A stretch of DNA of 64,000 nucleotides, taken from JAFECT01 sp963838235. Its GTDB lineage: Bacteria > Pseudomonadota > Alphaproteobacteria > Caulobacterales > Caulobacteraceae. Below are positions 7,868 through 16,288 of the stretch, piece after piece (the stretch's first letter is position 1; each line of letters begins with the position of its first letter). Where the stretch lies: contig CAWIQJ010000005.1 of assembly GCA_963838235.1 (NCBI GenBank), positions 1,580,419 to 1,644,418 on the forward strand. Direction: 5' to 3'. A program made the position numbers and the translations under genes. Under the pieces are notes generated by a model. The model searched no databases, had not been told where the DNA came from, and saw only the letters and a program-made list of their open reading frames with translations.

Positions 7868-8569
7868 CTAGCCCACTGCGGCGCCGAATGTCCGTCCGAT
7901 CGCGGCGGTGACGACCATCGCCAGCGCCCCCCAGAAGGCCACGCGCAGAACCGCTGGCACGACGGGCGCGCCGCCCGCCCTTGCACCGAGGGCGCCCAGG
8001 ATTGCGAGAAAGGTCATCGCCCCGACAGCGACGGCCACCACGGTCATCCGCGCTGGGGCCAACGCCGCGATCGTCAGCGGCGCCGCGGCGCCGAGGGCAA
8101 ACGAGATCGCCGACGCGGCCGCCGCCTGCAAAGGCCTAGCCGTCATCGCCTCCGAGAAGCCCAGTTCATCGCGCGCGTGCGCCTCCAGGGGATCGTGCGC
8201 CGTGAGCTGGCGCGCCACCTCAGCGGCAAGCTTGGGGGCCAGGCCGCGTCCGACGTAAATTCGCGCGAGTTCGTTCCGTTCCTCCTCGGGGCTACGCTTC
8301 AGTTCGTCCGCTTCGCGCACGAGATCCGCTTTCTCAGCATCACGCTGCGAGCTGACCGATACATATTCGCCGGCCGCCATCGACATCGACCCCGCGAGGA
8401 GGCCGGCGCCGCCTGCAATCAGGATTGCGGCGTGCGTAGTCGGCGCAGAGGCCACCCCGATAATCAAGCTGGCGGTGGACAGCAGACCGTCGTTGGCGCC
8501 CAGCACCGCAGCGCGCAACCAGCCGAGGCGGCCGGTCTTGTGGGTCGTAGCGGGACGGCGCCGACCCAC
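7868..8569 (-). CDS. VIT1/CCC1 family metal transporter
   Basis: This membrane protein of about 233 residues belongs to the VIT family, which moves Fe2+ or Mn2+ out of the cytosol. The family signature GANDGLLSTASLIIGVASA is near residue 27, followed by GGAGLLAGSMSMAAGEYVSVSSQRDAE, then a charged metal-binding-type helical region (EADELKRSPEEERNEL) and three C-terminal hydrophobic segments. GTG 8569, five bases after the stop of the upstream membrane-protein gene, is the best start; an ATG start would need to lie inside that gene. The two are probably one operon. Confidence 0.85.
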   Translation of the reverse strand: MGRRRPATTHKTGRLGWLRAAVLGANDGLLSTASLIIGVASAPTTHAAILIAGGAGLLAGSMSMAAGEYVSVSSQRDAEKADLVREADELKRSPEEERNELARIYVGRGLAPKLAAEVARQLTAHDPLEAHARDELGFSEAMTARPLQAAAASAISFALGAAAPLTIAALAPARMTVVAVAVGAMTFLAILGALGARAGGAPVVPAVLRVAFWGALAMVVTAAIGRTFGAAVG

Positions 8570-8574
8570 GCCAG

Positions 8575-8973
8575 CTATTGCGATGTCTTCGCCAGGAAGC
8601 CGCCGGCGACAAGCCCGACGCCGAGCACCCCCAGCACAACCACATAAAACATCTGCAGGTGGGTGACCCCGACCGCCGCATAGATGCGTGCGACGAGGGC
8701 CGGCGACGCCCACAGCAGGAACACGCCTTTCGCCACCGATGCCCAGCCCAGCAGCGTCACGACGCTGCCCGTGATTCCGCGCCAGACATTGTGCGTGAGC
8801 ACGATGGCCAGGCCGCTGGCCAGGATCAGCATGCCAGCGACGGTCAGGAATGCCGGATCGTGCACCAACTCGCCGAAGGCCGCCGCGATGCCTGGCCAGT
8901 TCACCGCAAAAGCCACCGCCAGAATCAGGAAGAACAGGCCGAACAGCCTGGCCAGGAATCGGGTGCGCGCCAT
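8575..8973 (-). CDS. four-helix integral membrane protein
   Basis: The 132-residue protein has a short basic N-terminus and four hydrophobic segments (about residues 8-31, 41-63, 69-92 and 106-128), so it sits in the inner membrane. AAGGAGG lies 8 bases before ATG 8973, a strong start. It overlaps no other gene and ends five bases before the VIT transporter start, implying joint expression. I do not recognise a named family; it resembles small inner-membrane proteins of unknown function. Confidence 0.75.
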   Translation of the reverse strand: MARTRFLARLFGLFFLILAVAFAVNWPGIAAAFGELVHDPAFLTVAGMLILASGLAIVLTHNVWRGITGSVVTLLGWASVAKGVFLLWASPALVARIYAAVGVTHLQMFYVVVLGVLGVGLVAGGFLAKTSQ

Positions 8974-9074
8974 AAGCGCCTCCTTGCGTCGGAACGACGC
9001 CCGCAAGACTACACCCCGCGACGCACCGTACAATCGGACGCAGATTCCCGATTCGCCTTGCGGACCCGAACCCC

Positions 9075-10148
9075 ATGACCCTCGCCATCGGCGACCGCGC
9101 ACCCGACTTCCTCGGCGCCGCCCTGAATGGCGTTTCCTGGTCGCTGGAGGTTCTCGCCGGACGGCCCACTGTGCTGCTGGCGCTCGGCGGGGTCGAGCCC
9201 ACGGCCGCCGCAGCCGCCTTCGCCCGCCTGTCGGCGGCCAAGGCCGCGCTCGAGGCCGAGGCGATTCAGGCGCTGGCGCTGGCGCCCATGATCGCCACCC
9301 TGTCCCGGGCCTTGGGCGCCGATCCGCTCGCGAACGAGGCCGTCGCCTACCTGCCCGCCGGCTGCGGACTGGAGCGGCTCGCCCCCGACGGCGAGCCGGC
9401 GGCGGTGTTGATCGACCGTTCGGGCCGCATCGTCGATATCGGCGTGTTCGACACCGCCGAGGCCCTGATCGCCCGCTGGCGCGCCACGGCGTCCTTTGCC
9501 GCCAGCGAACCCGGCCGCACCTGCGCCGCGACGGCGCCGGTGCTGCTGATCCCCAACCTCGCCTCGCGCGATTTCTGTGCGCGGGTGATCGACCATTTCG
9601 AGACCTCGGTGCACAGCGCCGGCGTCATGGCGTCCTTCGCGGGCGGCGCAGCCTACGCCAAGCTCGACGAGGCCAAAAAGCACCGTCGCGAAATGGTGCT
9701 TGATCCGCAACACCCGCTGCACGCCGAGATCGTCGACCTGTTCGCCCGCCGTTGCGCGCCCGAGGTGAAGCGCGCCTTCCAGGCCGAGCTGAGCTTCGTC
9801 GACCGCATCGTGATCGCGCGCTACGACGACACCGGCGGCTATTTCCGCCGCCACCGCGACGACGCGGCGCCGCACGTCGCTTTCCGCGAGTTCGCCATCT
9901 CGCTGAACCTCAACACCGACGACTATGAGGGCGGCGAGATCCTGTTCCCCGAATACGCCGACCACCGCTACAGCCCGCCCGCAGGCGGCGCGGTGATCTT
10001 CTCCGCCTCGCTGCTGCACGAGGCCGCGCCGGTGACGCGGGGCAGCCGCTATGTGGTGCTGTCCTTCCTGTCCACCGCGGTCGGGGAGTCCCGCGCCGCC
10101 CGGGCGATGGAGAGCGCGGCCGCGGAGGCTGCAGCAACCAACCGTTAA
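9075..10148 (+). CDS. 2-oxoglutarate/Fe(II) dioxygenase with N-terminal thioredoxin-like domain
   Basis: The 357-residue protein has two parts. Residues 1-145 look like a peroxiredoxin/AhpC-type thioredoxin fold (IGDRAPDF at the start, LIDRSGRIVDIG near 115), but the active-site cysteine position is replaced and no CxxC is present, so it is unlikely to be a peroxidase. Residues 150-340 form a prolyl-4-hydroxylase-like oxygenase: YFRRHRDDAA supplies His and Asp iron ligands (about 257-260), LHEAAPVTRGSRYVV supplies the distal His and the oxoglutarate-binding Arg (about 315-325). Substrate unknown; the PiuC-like oxygenase part suggests hydroxylation of a protein or small molecule. Confidence 0.85.
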   Translation: MTLAIGDRAPDFLGAALNGVSWSLEVLAGRPTVLLALGGVEPTAAAAAFARLSAAKAALEAEAIQALALAPMIATLSRALGADPLANEAVAYLPAGCGLERLAPDGEPAAVLIDRSGRIVDIGVFDTAEALIARWRATASFAASEPGRTCAATAPVLLIPNLASRDFCARVIDHFETSVHSAGVMASFAGGAAYAKLDEAKKHRREMVLDPQHPLHAEIVDLFARRCAPEVKRAFQAELSFVDRIVIARYDDTGGYFRRHRDDAAPHVAFREFAISLNLNTDDYEGGEILFPEYADHRYSPPAGGAVIFSASLLHEAAPVTRGSRYVVLSFLSTAVGESRAARAMESAAAEAAATNR

Positions 10149-10184
10149 CCTGCCCGCAAGGCGACGCGCCGTAAGCCTGGAACC

Positions 10185-12317
10185 ATGCTGATCCGCCGGT
10201 CGAGCTATGTGCATGTCACCCCCCTGGGCGGCGAGCGGGTGCTCGTGCTGCACGCGGTGAGCCAGCTGCGCCTGGTGGTCGACCCGGTGGTGGCCGATAT
10301 CCTGGCTTGGTTCGAGGAGCCCCGCGACATGCCGGGCGAGGTCGACGCCCTGCTGCGGCGCCACGCACTCGACCCCGACCTGTTGGCCGGCTGTCTCGCC
10401 ACCCTGATGGAGCGCGAGCTGCTCACCGACAAGGATGCGGCGGCCGAAGCGGCGTTCACGGCGGCGCGCCTCAACGACTTGCACGGCCGCAATCCCGGCG
10501 AGGCGCTCGACCGCCTGCGCCGCGACAAGGGCGAAGGCGCCGAGGCCTACTGGGCCGTCACCCAGGCGCTCGGCGCAGGCGATCTTGGCCGGCCGATGAA
10601 GCACCGCTGGGACGTGCTGCTGTTCGGCGACTGCGACCTGCAGATGGAGGCCGATTTCCTCCGCCAGGCCGCCGCCGCGCGCGGGGTGGACCTGCGCGTC
10701 GCCACCGCCTTTCCAGACGACCTGCGCTTAGCCGCCGAACGCCCGCACCACGCGATCCTCATCGGCGCCCTGCGTTCGCGCCGCGCGGTGGCGCTCGGCA
10801 CGCCCGCAGACCACGGCGGCGATCCCGCGCGCATCTATCTGGCCGAAGCGCGCGGCGTCATCGAGGGCCTGCGCGCGCACAGCACCGCGCCGATCCTGAT
10901 CGATACCCTGCCCGAGCCCACGCTGCAGCCGCTCGGCGTCGCCGACCGCGGCGCGCACGGCCACCGCAACCGCTTCCGCCGCCTGAACCTCGAGCTCGAG
11001 ACCCTGGCCGAACAATACCCCGGCGTGCACGTGGTCGACCTCGCCGCCGCGCTTAATGCCGAGGGGTCGCGCCGCCTGCTCGACGACGGCCTGGTCGGCT
11101 TCACCCATTTCGGCTCGCCGGGCTGGATGCTGCAGCGCCCGCAAAGCGAGCTCGCCGCCGTGCACGGCCTGTCCCCCGATCCCGCAACCCTGATCGCTGA
11201 TGTCGGCGGCCAACCCTATGCGCGCGAGGCGGTGACCGCCCAGGCGCACATGGACGCTCTGTCGATCGCCATGGGCCTGGACCGCAAGAAGTGCGTGATC
11301 GTCGACCTCGACGGCACCCTGTGGCCCGGGGTGCTGGCCGAGACCGGCGCGCCCTTCGCCTGGACGCCGGAGATCAGCGGGCAGTATTCCTACGTCGGCT
11401 TGTGGTTCGGCATCCACGAAGCGTTGAAGGCGCTGAAGCGGCGCGGCGTGCTGCTCGCCTGTGTCAGCAAGAACGACGAGGCGCTGGTGCGCGAGCTCTG
11501 GCGCTATCCCGAGCACTATCCGCACGACCGCCTGCTCACGCCGGACGACTTCGTCACCTGGCGGGTGAACTGGACCGATAAGCCCACGAATATCCGCTCC
11601 ATCGCCGACGAGCTGGGCTTTGCACTCGACGCCTTCCTGTTCATCGACGATCACCCGGTGGAGCGCGAGCGCGTGCGCCAGGCCCTGCCTGAGGTCGAGG
11701 TATTGGGCGAGGACCTGTTCGGCGTGCGCCGCGCCCTGCTCACCGACCCGAGGCTGCAGACCTGGGACCTGACCGGCGAGGCCGCCGTGCGCACCGACTT
11801 GGTGAAAGCCCAACTCGGCCGCGAGCGCGAGCGCGCGTCGGCGGACGACGCGACCGACTTTCTGGCTTCACTCGGCGTGAGCTGCACCTTCGACCGTCCG
11901 CACGACGGCGCGACCCTCGCCCGCGTCGCCGAGCTGATCCAACGCACCACCCAGTTCAACGCCACCGGCCGCGTGTTCACCGCCAGCGAGCTCGCCACGC
12001 GCGCAGAGACCGGTCAGGTGTTCACCGCCCACTGCCGCGACCGCTTCGGCGACTACGGTCTGGTGGCCGCAGCGGTGACCGAAGGCGCCGAGATAGCGGC
12101 CTTCGTGATGAGCTGCCGTGTCATAGGCTTGGGTGTCGAGAGCCGCTTCCTCGACCGCGTGCTGGACGCCCTGGCCGCGACCGGGACCGAAGCGGTCGGC
12201 CGCATCGTGGAAACCCCGCGCAACGGCCCGGTGCGCCACCTCTACGCCGACAACGGCTTCACCCGCGACGGCGACCTCTGGCGTCGTCCACTGTGCACGC
12301 TGCGCAAGACAGGCTGA
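10185..12317 (+). CDS. FkbH-like HAD-IIIC protein with GNAT-like C-terminus
   Basis: A 710-residue multidomain protein. The first 90 residues resemble a PqqD-like winged-helix carrier domain. Residues about 150-350 resemble an SGNH-like region. At about 371-380 lies the HAD motif DLDGTLWPG, followed by CVSKND (about 425) and FIDDHPVERERV (about 490), which together define the FkbH family (HAD-IIIC). The last 150 residues are GNAT-like (QRTTQFNATGR, FGDYGLVAAAV, VMSCRVIGLGVESRFL). FkbH proteins load glyceryl or related units onto carrier proteins in polyketide pathways. No carrier protein is adjacent; the nearest is at 41 kb. Confidence 0.85.
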   Translation: MLIRRSSYVHVTPLGGERVLVLHAVSQLRLVVDPVVADILAWFEEPRDMPGEVDALLRRHALDPDLLAGCLATLMERELLTDKDAAAEAAFTAARLNDLHGRNPGEALDRLRRDKGEGAEAYWAVTQALGAGDLGRPMKHRWDVLLFGDCDLQMEADFLRQAAAARGVDLRVATAFPDDLRLAAERPHHAILIGALRSRRAVALGTPADHGGDPARIYLAEARGVIEGLRAHSTAPILIDTLPEPTLQPLGVADRGAHGHRNRFRRLNLELETLAEQYPGVHVVDLAAALNAEGSRRLLDDGLVGFTHFGSPGWMLQRPQSELAAVHGLSPDPATLIADVGGQPYAREAVTAQAHMDALSIAMGLDRKKCVIVDLDGTLWPGVLAETGAPFAWTPEISGQYSYVGLWFGIHEALKALKRRGVLLACVSKNDEALVRELWRYPEHYPHDRLLTPDDFVTWRVNWTDKPTNIRSIADELGFALDAFLFIDDHPVERERVRQALPEVEVLGEDLFGVRRALLTDPRLQTWDLTGEAAVRTDLVKAQLGRERERASADDATDFLASLGVSCTFDRPHDGATLARVAELIQRTTQFNATGRVFTASELATRAETGQVFTAHCRDRFGDYGLVAAAVTEGAEIAAFVMSCRVIGLGVESRFLDRVLDALAATGTEAVGRIVETPRNGPVRHLYADNGFTRDGDLWRRPLCTLRKTG

Positions 12318-12323
12318 AGCGCC

Positions 12324-12878
12324 CTACGTCGCCAGGACCTCCGCCAGCGGTTTCCAATAGTGCCCACGCCAGCCGGTCGCGAGGCCCTGGGCGTCGTCGC
12401 GGGGGAAGCCCACGTGATCGAACACCAGCCGGGTTCCGTCCGGATGCTCGGTGAGTTCAAACCGCACGATCGAATAGAGATGCGGCGCCCAGCCCTGCGA
12501 GCGCCAGACCTGGACGAGCCGCACGCCGGGCTCGAGCTCCAGCTGGCGTCCGGTGATGAAGCCGCCGAATAGCGAAAACGCCCCGCCGGGCTCCAGGCTG
12601 ATCTTCACCGGCGCGCTCTGCAGCGCCATCTCCGGGATCGCGCCGCTCAGCACCACGACCTTTTGGAAAATCGCCTCGTCGGTCAGGGCTTCGTAGACGC
12701 GTTTGGGCGGCGCCTTGAACACCACCTCCTGGTGGATCGCCGAAGCGTCGGTCGAAATCCCAAGGTCGCCGGGTGTCGCTTCGGCCGCAGCCGCATCTGC
12801 GGGCGCTGCGGCCCCGGCCAGGCCGACAGCCGCGGCGGCGGCCCCCAGGGCGCGGCGGGTCATGGCGTCTTCGGTCAT
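12324..12878 (-). CDS. exported SRPBCC (AHSA1-like) domain protein
   Basis: The 184-residue protein starts with MTRRALGAAAAAVG, a twin-arginine-like or Sec signal with cleavage near AAEA. It then carries an AHSA1-type SRPBCC fold: IHQEVVFKAPPKRVYEALTD, the FGGFITGRQLELEPGVRLVQVWR hairpin and the VFDHVGFP...WKPLAEVL C-terminal helix. Such domains bind hydrophobic ligands. GGGAGGATC precedes ATG 12878. It is divergent from the TetR gene at 12985, with a 34-base palindrome between them, so it is probably repressed by that regulator. Confidence 0.82.
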   Translation of the reverse strand: MTEDAMTRRALGAAAAAVGLAGAAAPADAAAAEATPGDLGISTDASAIHQEVVFKAPPKRVYEALTDEAIFQKVVVLSGAIPEMALQSAPVKISLEPGGAFSLFGGFITGRQLELEPGVRLVQVWRSQGWAPHLYSIVRFELTEHPDGTRLVFDHVGFPRDDAQGLATGWRGHYWKPLAEVLAT

Positions 12879-12914
12879 GGCGATCCTCCCATTGAGCAGG
12901 CCAAGGCAATCAGC

Positions 12915-12948
12915 CCAGCAAAAGATGTTCAACAACATCTTTTGCTGG
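12915..12948. promoter_or_regulatory. perfect 15-bp palindrome, probable TetR operator
   Basis: CCAGCAAAAGATGTT (12915-12929) and its exact reverse complement (12934-12948) flank the spacer CAAC. The palindrome sits midway between the start codons of the divergent SRPBCC and TetR genes, 36 bases from each. Its symmetry and place fit autoregulation by the TetR protein. Confidence 0.75.
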
Positions 12949-12984
12949 CAGACATTCTGCGCCGCCACCCTGGAGCCCGCCAGC

Positions 12985-13581
12985 ATGCCCTATCCGGAAG
13001 GCCACCGCGACGAAGTCCGCACCCGCATCGTGCGCAGCGCCCAGCGCCTGTTCAACACCCACGGGTTCGAGACCGTCTCCATCGACCAGATCATGGCCGC
13101 CGCCGAGCTGACCCGCGGTGGCTTCTATCGCTATTTCGCCAGCAAGAGCGACCTCTACGCTGAGGCGATGGACTGCTTCTTCACCAACCCTGCCTGCGGC
13201 AACCGCTGGGAGGGCGTCGAGGTCGATCCGGCCAAGGGCAAGGTCGGGCCGCAGATCGTGCGCGCCTATCTCTCGCGCCAGCACTTCCAGGACATCGAAG
13301 ACTCCTGTCCGATGGTCGCCTTGCCCGGCGACGTGGCGCGCAGCGGCCCCAATGCGAAACGCGCCTATGAAAACGCGCTGAAAGCGATGATCGAGCACCT
13401 GCAGGCCGACACGCCGGCCGACGGCGCGCCCGACCGCGAGGCCGCCCTTGCCATCGCGGCGATCTGCATCGGCGGCATGGTGATCGCGCGCGCCAGCGAA
13501 GACCTCGCCATCGCCGACGAGGTGCGCGACGCGGCGCTGAACACGGCGCTGATGCTGGGCGGCTGGGCCAACCGGCCCTAA
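12985..13581 (+). CDS. TetR/AcrR family transcriptional regulator
   Basis: The 198-residue protein has a typical TetR N-terminal DNA-binding domain: RIVRSAQRLFNTHGFETVSIDQIM followed by the recognition helix AELTRGGFYRYFASKSDLY (residues about 12-60). The C-terminal ligand domain includes DSCPMVALPGDVARSG, close to the group that responds to electrophiles or quaternary compounds (NemR/AcuR-like). ATG 12985 has TGGAG upstream. The 34-base palindrome before it is the likely self-operator, and the divergent SRPBCC gene is the likely target. The gene ends overlapping the carboxylesterase gene by 4 bases tail to tail. Confidence 0.9.
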   Translation: MPYPEGHRDEVRTRIVRSAQRLFNTHGFETVSIDQIMAAAELTRGGFYRYFASKSDLYAEAMDCFFTNPACGNRWEGVEVDPAKGKVGPQIVRAYLSRQHFQDIEDSCPMVALPGDVARSGPNAKRAYENALKAMIEHLQADTPADGAPDREAALAIAAICIGGMVIARASEDLAIADEVRDAALNTALMLGGWANRP

Positions 13582-15146
13582 AGCGTCCCACGCTGCACGA
13601 AGGGAACCTGCGCAAACAGCCGGCGCTCCCGCCCGCGCGGGTCGTGTTCAATCCTGCACGGGCGGTTCACGATCAGAGTCGCACGCGCCGGCAGTGTGTA
13701 AGTCGGCCACGCCGGGATCTCGCGGTTGTCGGGCCGACCGGTGCGCGCAAACGCGATGAAGGTCTCGCTCATCGCTGCCGCCAGAGCGCGCGCGTCCGCA
13801 CCGTCGCCGCTGAGCGCGCCGGGTTCGGCGGTATTGTCGAACACCAGCGGAATGTCGAGCGTGTGCGCCGCGCGAAAGCGACCGCCCTCCAGCGGCGAGG
13901 GCCAGTCGACCTGGTACATGTGCACGGGCGCCCCTGCCCGCGCACGCACCTCGGCTTCGATCAGGGCGCCGCGCCAGGAGCGCGAGGCGGTGGTTGCGGC
14001 GAAGAACACCTCGGTCGGCGACCAGTCCGGATGCATCCCGCGGTAGGCTGCCACCACATAGGCCGCGTCGATGTCGACGCGCAGCTCGGAGCCAAGCCGG
14101 CCGGCTAGGCCCTCCCAGGTCAGTTTCCACACATCGGAGTCGCCGCGGAAGAAATAGCGCGTCTCGTCATGGGTATTGCCGATGATCATAGGAATGCGCG
14201 CCGACAGCGCAGGCGCGTCGGGATAGAACGGATGGCGCGGCAAGGCAGCCTCGTCCAGCACCGGACCGAAATAGATAGAGCTGTGCGCGATCGTCGGATC
14301 CGGCGTCTCGATCACGGCGATCAGGCGGTCGAGCGGGACGCGGTCCAGCTCGCGCCACTGGTCGGGCCGAAGCTTCAAGGCGTCGAGATAGGCCTTGGCG
14401 CGCCCGGTCGCGCCCTGCGGGCCCGAAGCGGTGACCTGCTGGCCGCTCATAGTCGCCACGCGGCGGAACAGGCCGTGGGCGCGCGGCATGGCCATCAGGC
14501 TGGCGATCTTGGCGCCGCCGCCGGACTGGCCGAACAGCATCACGCGCCCGGGATCGCCGCCGAAGCGCGCGATGTTGTCGCGCACCCACTCCAGCGCCAG
14601 CACCAGGTCGAGCAGGCCGACATTGCCTGACGCGGCGTAATCGCTCCCGGCGATCTCACCCAGATAAAGATGTCCGAACGCCGACAGCCGGTGGTTCAGG
14701 GTCACCACCACCACGCCGCCGCGCTGGCACAACCGCACGCCGTCGTAGAGCGGGCTCGACCCCGAGCCGTGGCTGTACTCGCCGCCGTGGATGTAAACCA
14801 TCACGGGCCGCTTGCCGTGGTCGGCCAGCCCCGGCGTCCAGACGTTGAGGCGCAGGCAGTCCTCGTCGACGGGCTCGTCCGCGTGCGACTGCGGCGAGGC
14901 GACGCCGTACGACTGTGCGTCGCGCACGCCGGTCCACGGTGTCGGCGGCGGTGCGGGCTTGAAGCGCTGCGCGGCCGTGTCGCCGCCGTAAGGGACGCCC
15001 TTGAACACCGCAATGCCGCGGTCGCGATAGCCGCGCACGACGCCCGCGCGCGTCACCGCCACCGGTGCGTCCGTATTCGCCAGCACCAATCCCGGCCAGG
15101 CCATCGCGCCTGCGCCCAGCACGCTGCGGCGGAGGACGCCGGTCAT
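13578..15146 (-). CDS. carboxylesterase type B family protein
   Basis: The 522-residue alpha/beta hydrolase has an N-terminal signal (MTGVLRRSVLGAGAMAWPGL, RR-type) so it is probably periplasmic. Family marks are EDCLRLNVWTPG (about 90), the oxyanion strand VMVYIHGGEYSHGSGS, and the nucleophile elbow GQSGGGAK with Ser near 207; the common form is GESAGG. It lies 4 bases after the KDG kinase stop, so the two are translated together. In a pectin locus a role in removing acetyl or feruloyl esters from pectic fragments is plausible, but the substrate cannot be read from sequence. Confidence 0.88.
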   Translation of the reverse strand: MTGVLRRSVLGAGAMAWPGLVLANTDAPVAVTRAGVVRGYRDRGIAVFKGVPYGGDTAAQRFKPAPPPTPWTGVRDAQSYGVASPQSHADEPVDEDCLRLNVWTPGLADHGKRPVMVYIHGGEYSHGSGSSPLYDGVRLCQRGGVVVVTLNHRLSAFGHLYLGEIAGSDYAASGNVGLLDLVLALEWVRDNIARFGGDPGRVMLFGQSGGGAKIASLMAMPRAHGLFRRVATMSGQQVTASGPQGATGRAKAYLDALKLRPDQWRELDRVPLDRLIAVIETPDPTIAHSSIYFGPVLDEAALPRHPFYPDAPALSARIPMIIGNTHDETRYFFRGDSDVWKLTWEGLAGRLGSELRVDIDAAYVVAAYRGMHPDWSPTEVFFAATTASRSWRGALIEAEVRARAGAPVHMYQVDWPSPLEGGRFRAAHTLDIPLVFDNTAEPGALSGDGADARALAAAMSETFIAFARTGRPDNREIPAWPTYTLPARATLIVNRPCRIEHDPRGRERRLFAQVPFVQRGTL

Positions 15147-15150
15147 TGCC

Positions 15151-16167
15151 TCAACGGCGCACGTCGAGCGTGCCGCCGGCGAGGAAGCTCTCCACGTCGG
15201 CGCGACGCGACAGGTTGAAATCGCCGGGCACGCCATGCTTCAGGCAGGCGGCGGCGAGGCCGAACTCCAGCGCAGCGCCGTCGTCCAGGCCCACGACCAG
15301 GCCGTGCAGAACGCCGGCGGCGAACGCATCGCCCGCACCGATACGATCGACGATGCCGACCAACGGATAGGCCGGGGTGCGCAGCTCGCCCTCTCGGGTG
15401 AACATCACCGCCGACAGGTCGTGATGATCGACCGCGTGCTGCAGGCGCAGGGTCGAGGCGATGCGCTCCAGTTTCGGAAACGCTTCGAACGCCGCGGCCG
15501 CGGCGGCGCGGCGGTTGTCGGCGGGATCGTCGTGGGTGAACGGCCGGTCGAGGATCAGAGCGATGTCGCGCTCGTCGAGGAAGCCGAGGCTCGCGCCCGC
15601 AAGCAGCCGCCGCAGCACCTGGGGCCCGTCGCCGCGCCACGCCGCCCAAAGCTTGGCGCGATAGTTGCCGTCGAAGGAAACCGCGACGCCCTGCCCATTC
15701 GCCGCTGCGACCGCGCGCTCCGCCGCCGCCGCCGCGTCCGCGCCCAGCGCCGGGGTGACGCCGGACAGGTGCAGGAAACTGGCGCCGTCGAGTCTGCGCT
15801 CCCACGCGATGCGGTCCGGCGCCGCCGTCGCGAAGGCCGAGCCGGCGCGGTCGTAGACGATCTCGGACGGCCGCAGCACCGCGCCCGGCGTCAGAAAATA
15901 GAGCCCCATGCGCCCGGGCCCGAACCCGATTCCCGAGACATCGACGCCGTGACGGCGCAGCTCGTCCAGCGCGGCATGGCCCAAAGCATTGTCGGGCAGC
16001 ACGCTGACCATGGCCGAGCGATCGCCCAGGCAGGACAGCGACACGGCGACATTGGACTCTGCCCCGCCGAAGCGCAGGTCGAGCCGGGGCGACTGGAACA
16101 TCAGCTCGTTCGCCGGCGCCGACAGCCGGATCAGCATCTCGCCGAAACAGACGACCGCGGGCTTCAT
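15151..16167 (-). CDS. kdgK: 2-keto-3-deoxygluconate kinase (PfkB family)
   Basis: A 338-residue ribokinase-family sugar kinase. The N-terminus VVCFGEMLIRLSAP and the FGGAESNVAVSLSCLG segment match KDG kinases, and the catalytic GAGDAFAAGVLHGL motif lies near residue 275. It phosphorylates 2-keto-3-deoxygluconate to KDPG, the last step before aldol cleavage, and is the point where both uronate branches of this locus meet. The carboxylesterase follows 4 bases later. A degenerate copy of the locus operator lies 21 bases upstream. Confidence 0.85.
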   Translation of the reverse strand: MKPAVVCFGEMLIRLSAPANELMFQSPRLDLRFGGAESNVAVSLSCLGDRSAMVSVLPDNALGHAALDELRRHGVDVSGIGFGPGRMGLYFLTPGAVLRPSEIVYDRAGSAFATAAPDRIAWERRLDGASFLHLSGVTPALGADAAAAAERAVAAANGQGVAVSFDGNYRAKLWAAWRGDGPQVLRRLLAGASLGFLDERDIALILDRPFTHDDPADNRRAAAAAAFEAFPKLERIASTLRLQHAVDHHDLSAVMFTREGELRTPAYPLVGIVDRIGAGDAFAAGVLHGLVVGLDDGAALEFGLAAACLKHGVPGDFNLSRRADVESFLAGGTLDVRR

Positions 16168-16187
16168 CGCATCATCGCTCGCACAGT

Positions 16188-16201
16188 TGACCCTGGTGTC
16201 C
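16188..16201 (-). promoter_or_regulatory. degenerate copy of the uronate operator
   Basis: TGACCCTGGTGTCC matches TGACACCGGTGTCA at 11 of 14 positions and sits just upstream of the KDG kinase start, in the same position as the better site before uxaC. Confidence 0.35.
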
Positions 16202-16224
16202 GCTGCCTACGCCCGTGCGCCCCA

Positions 16225-16256
16225 GAAAGAAAGGGCGCCGGTCGAAACCGGCGCCC
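16225..16256 (-). terminator. rho-independent terminator of the TonB receptor gene
   Basis: GGGCGCCGGT (16233-16242), loop CGAA and ACCGGCGCCC (16247-16256) form a perfect 10-bp stem, followed on the leftward strand by a CTTTCTTTCT run. It lies 33 bases beyond the receptor stop and separates it from the KDG kinase operon. Confidence 0.8.
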
Positions 16257-16288
16257 CCAAGGCTGTGTCGTCAGGAGAAAAACCGTAA

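Noticed and set aside
9009..10604. 531-residue leftward frame over the oxygenase gene
   Set aside because: It is the antisense shadow of the oxygenase and the start of the FkbH-like gene. It has no ribosome site or recognisable domain.
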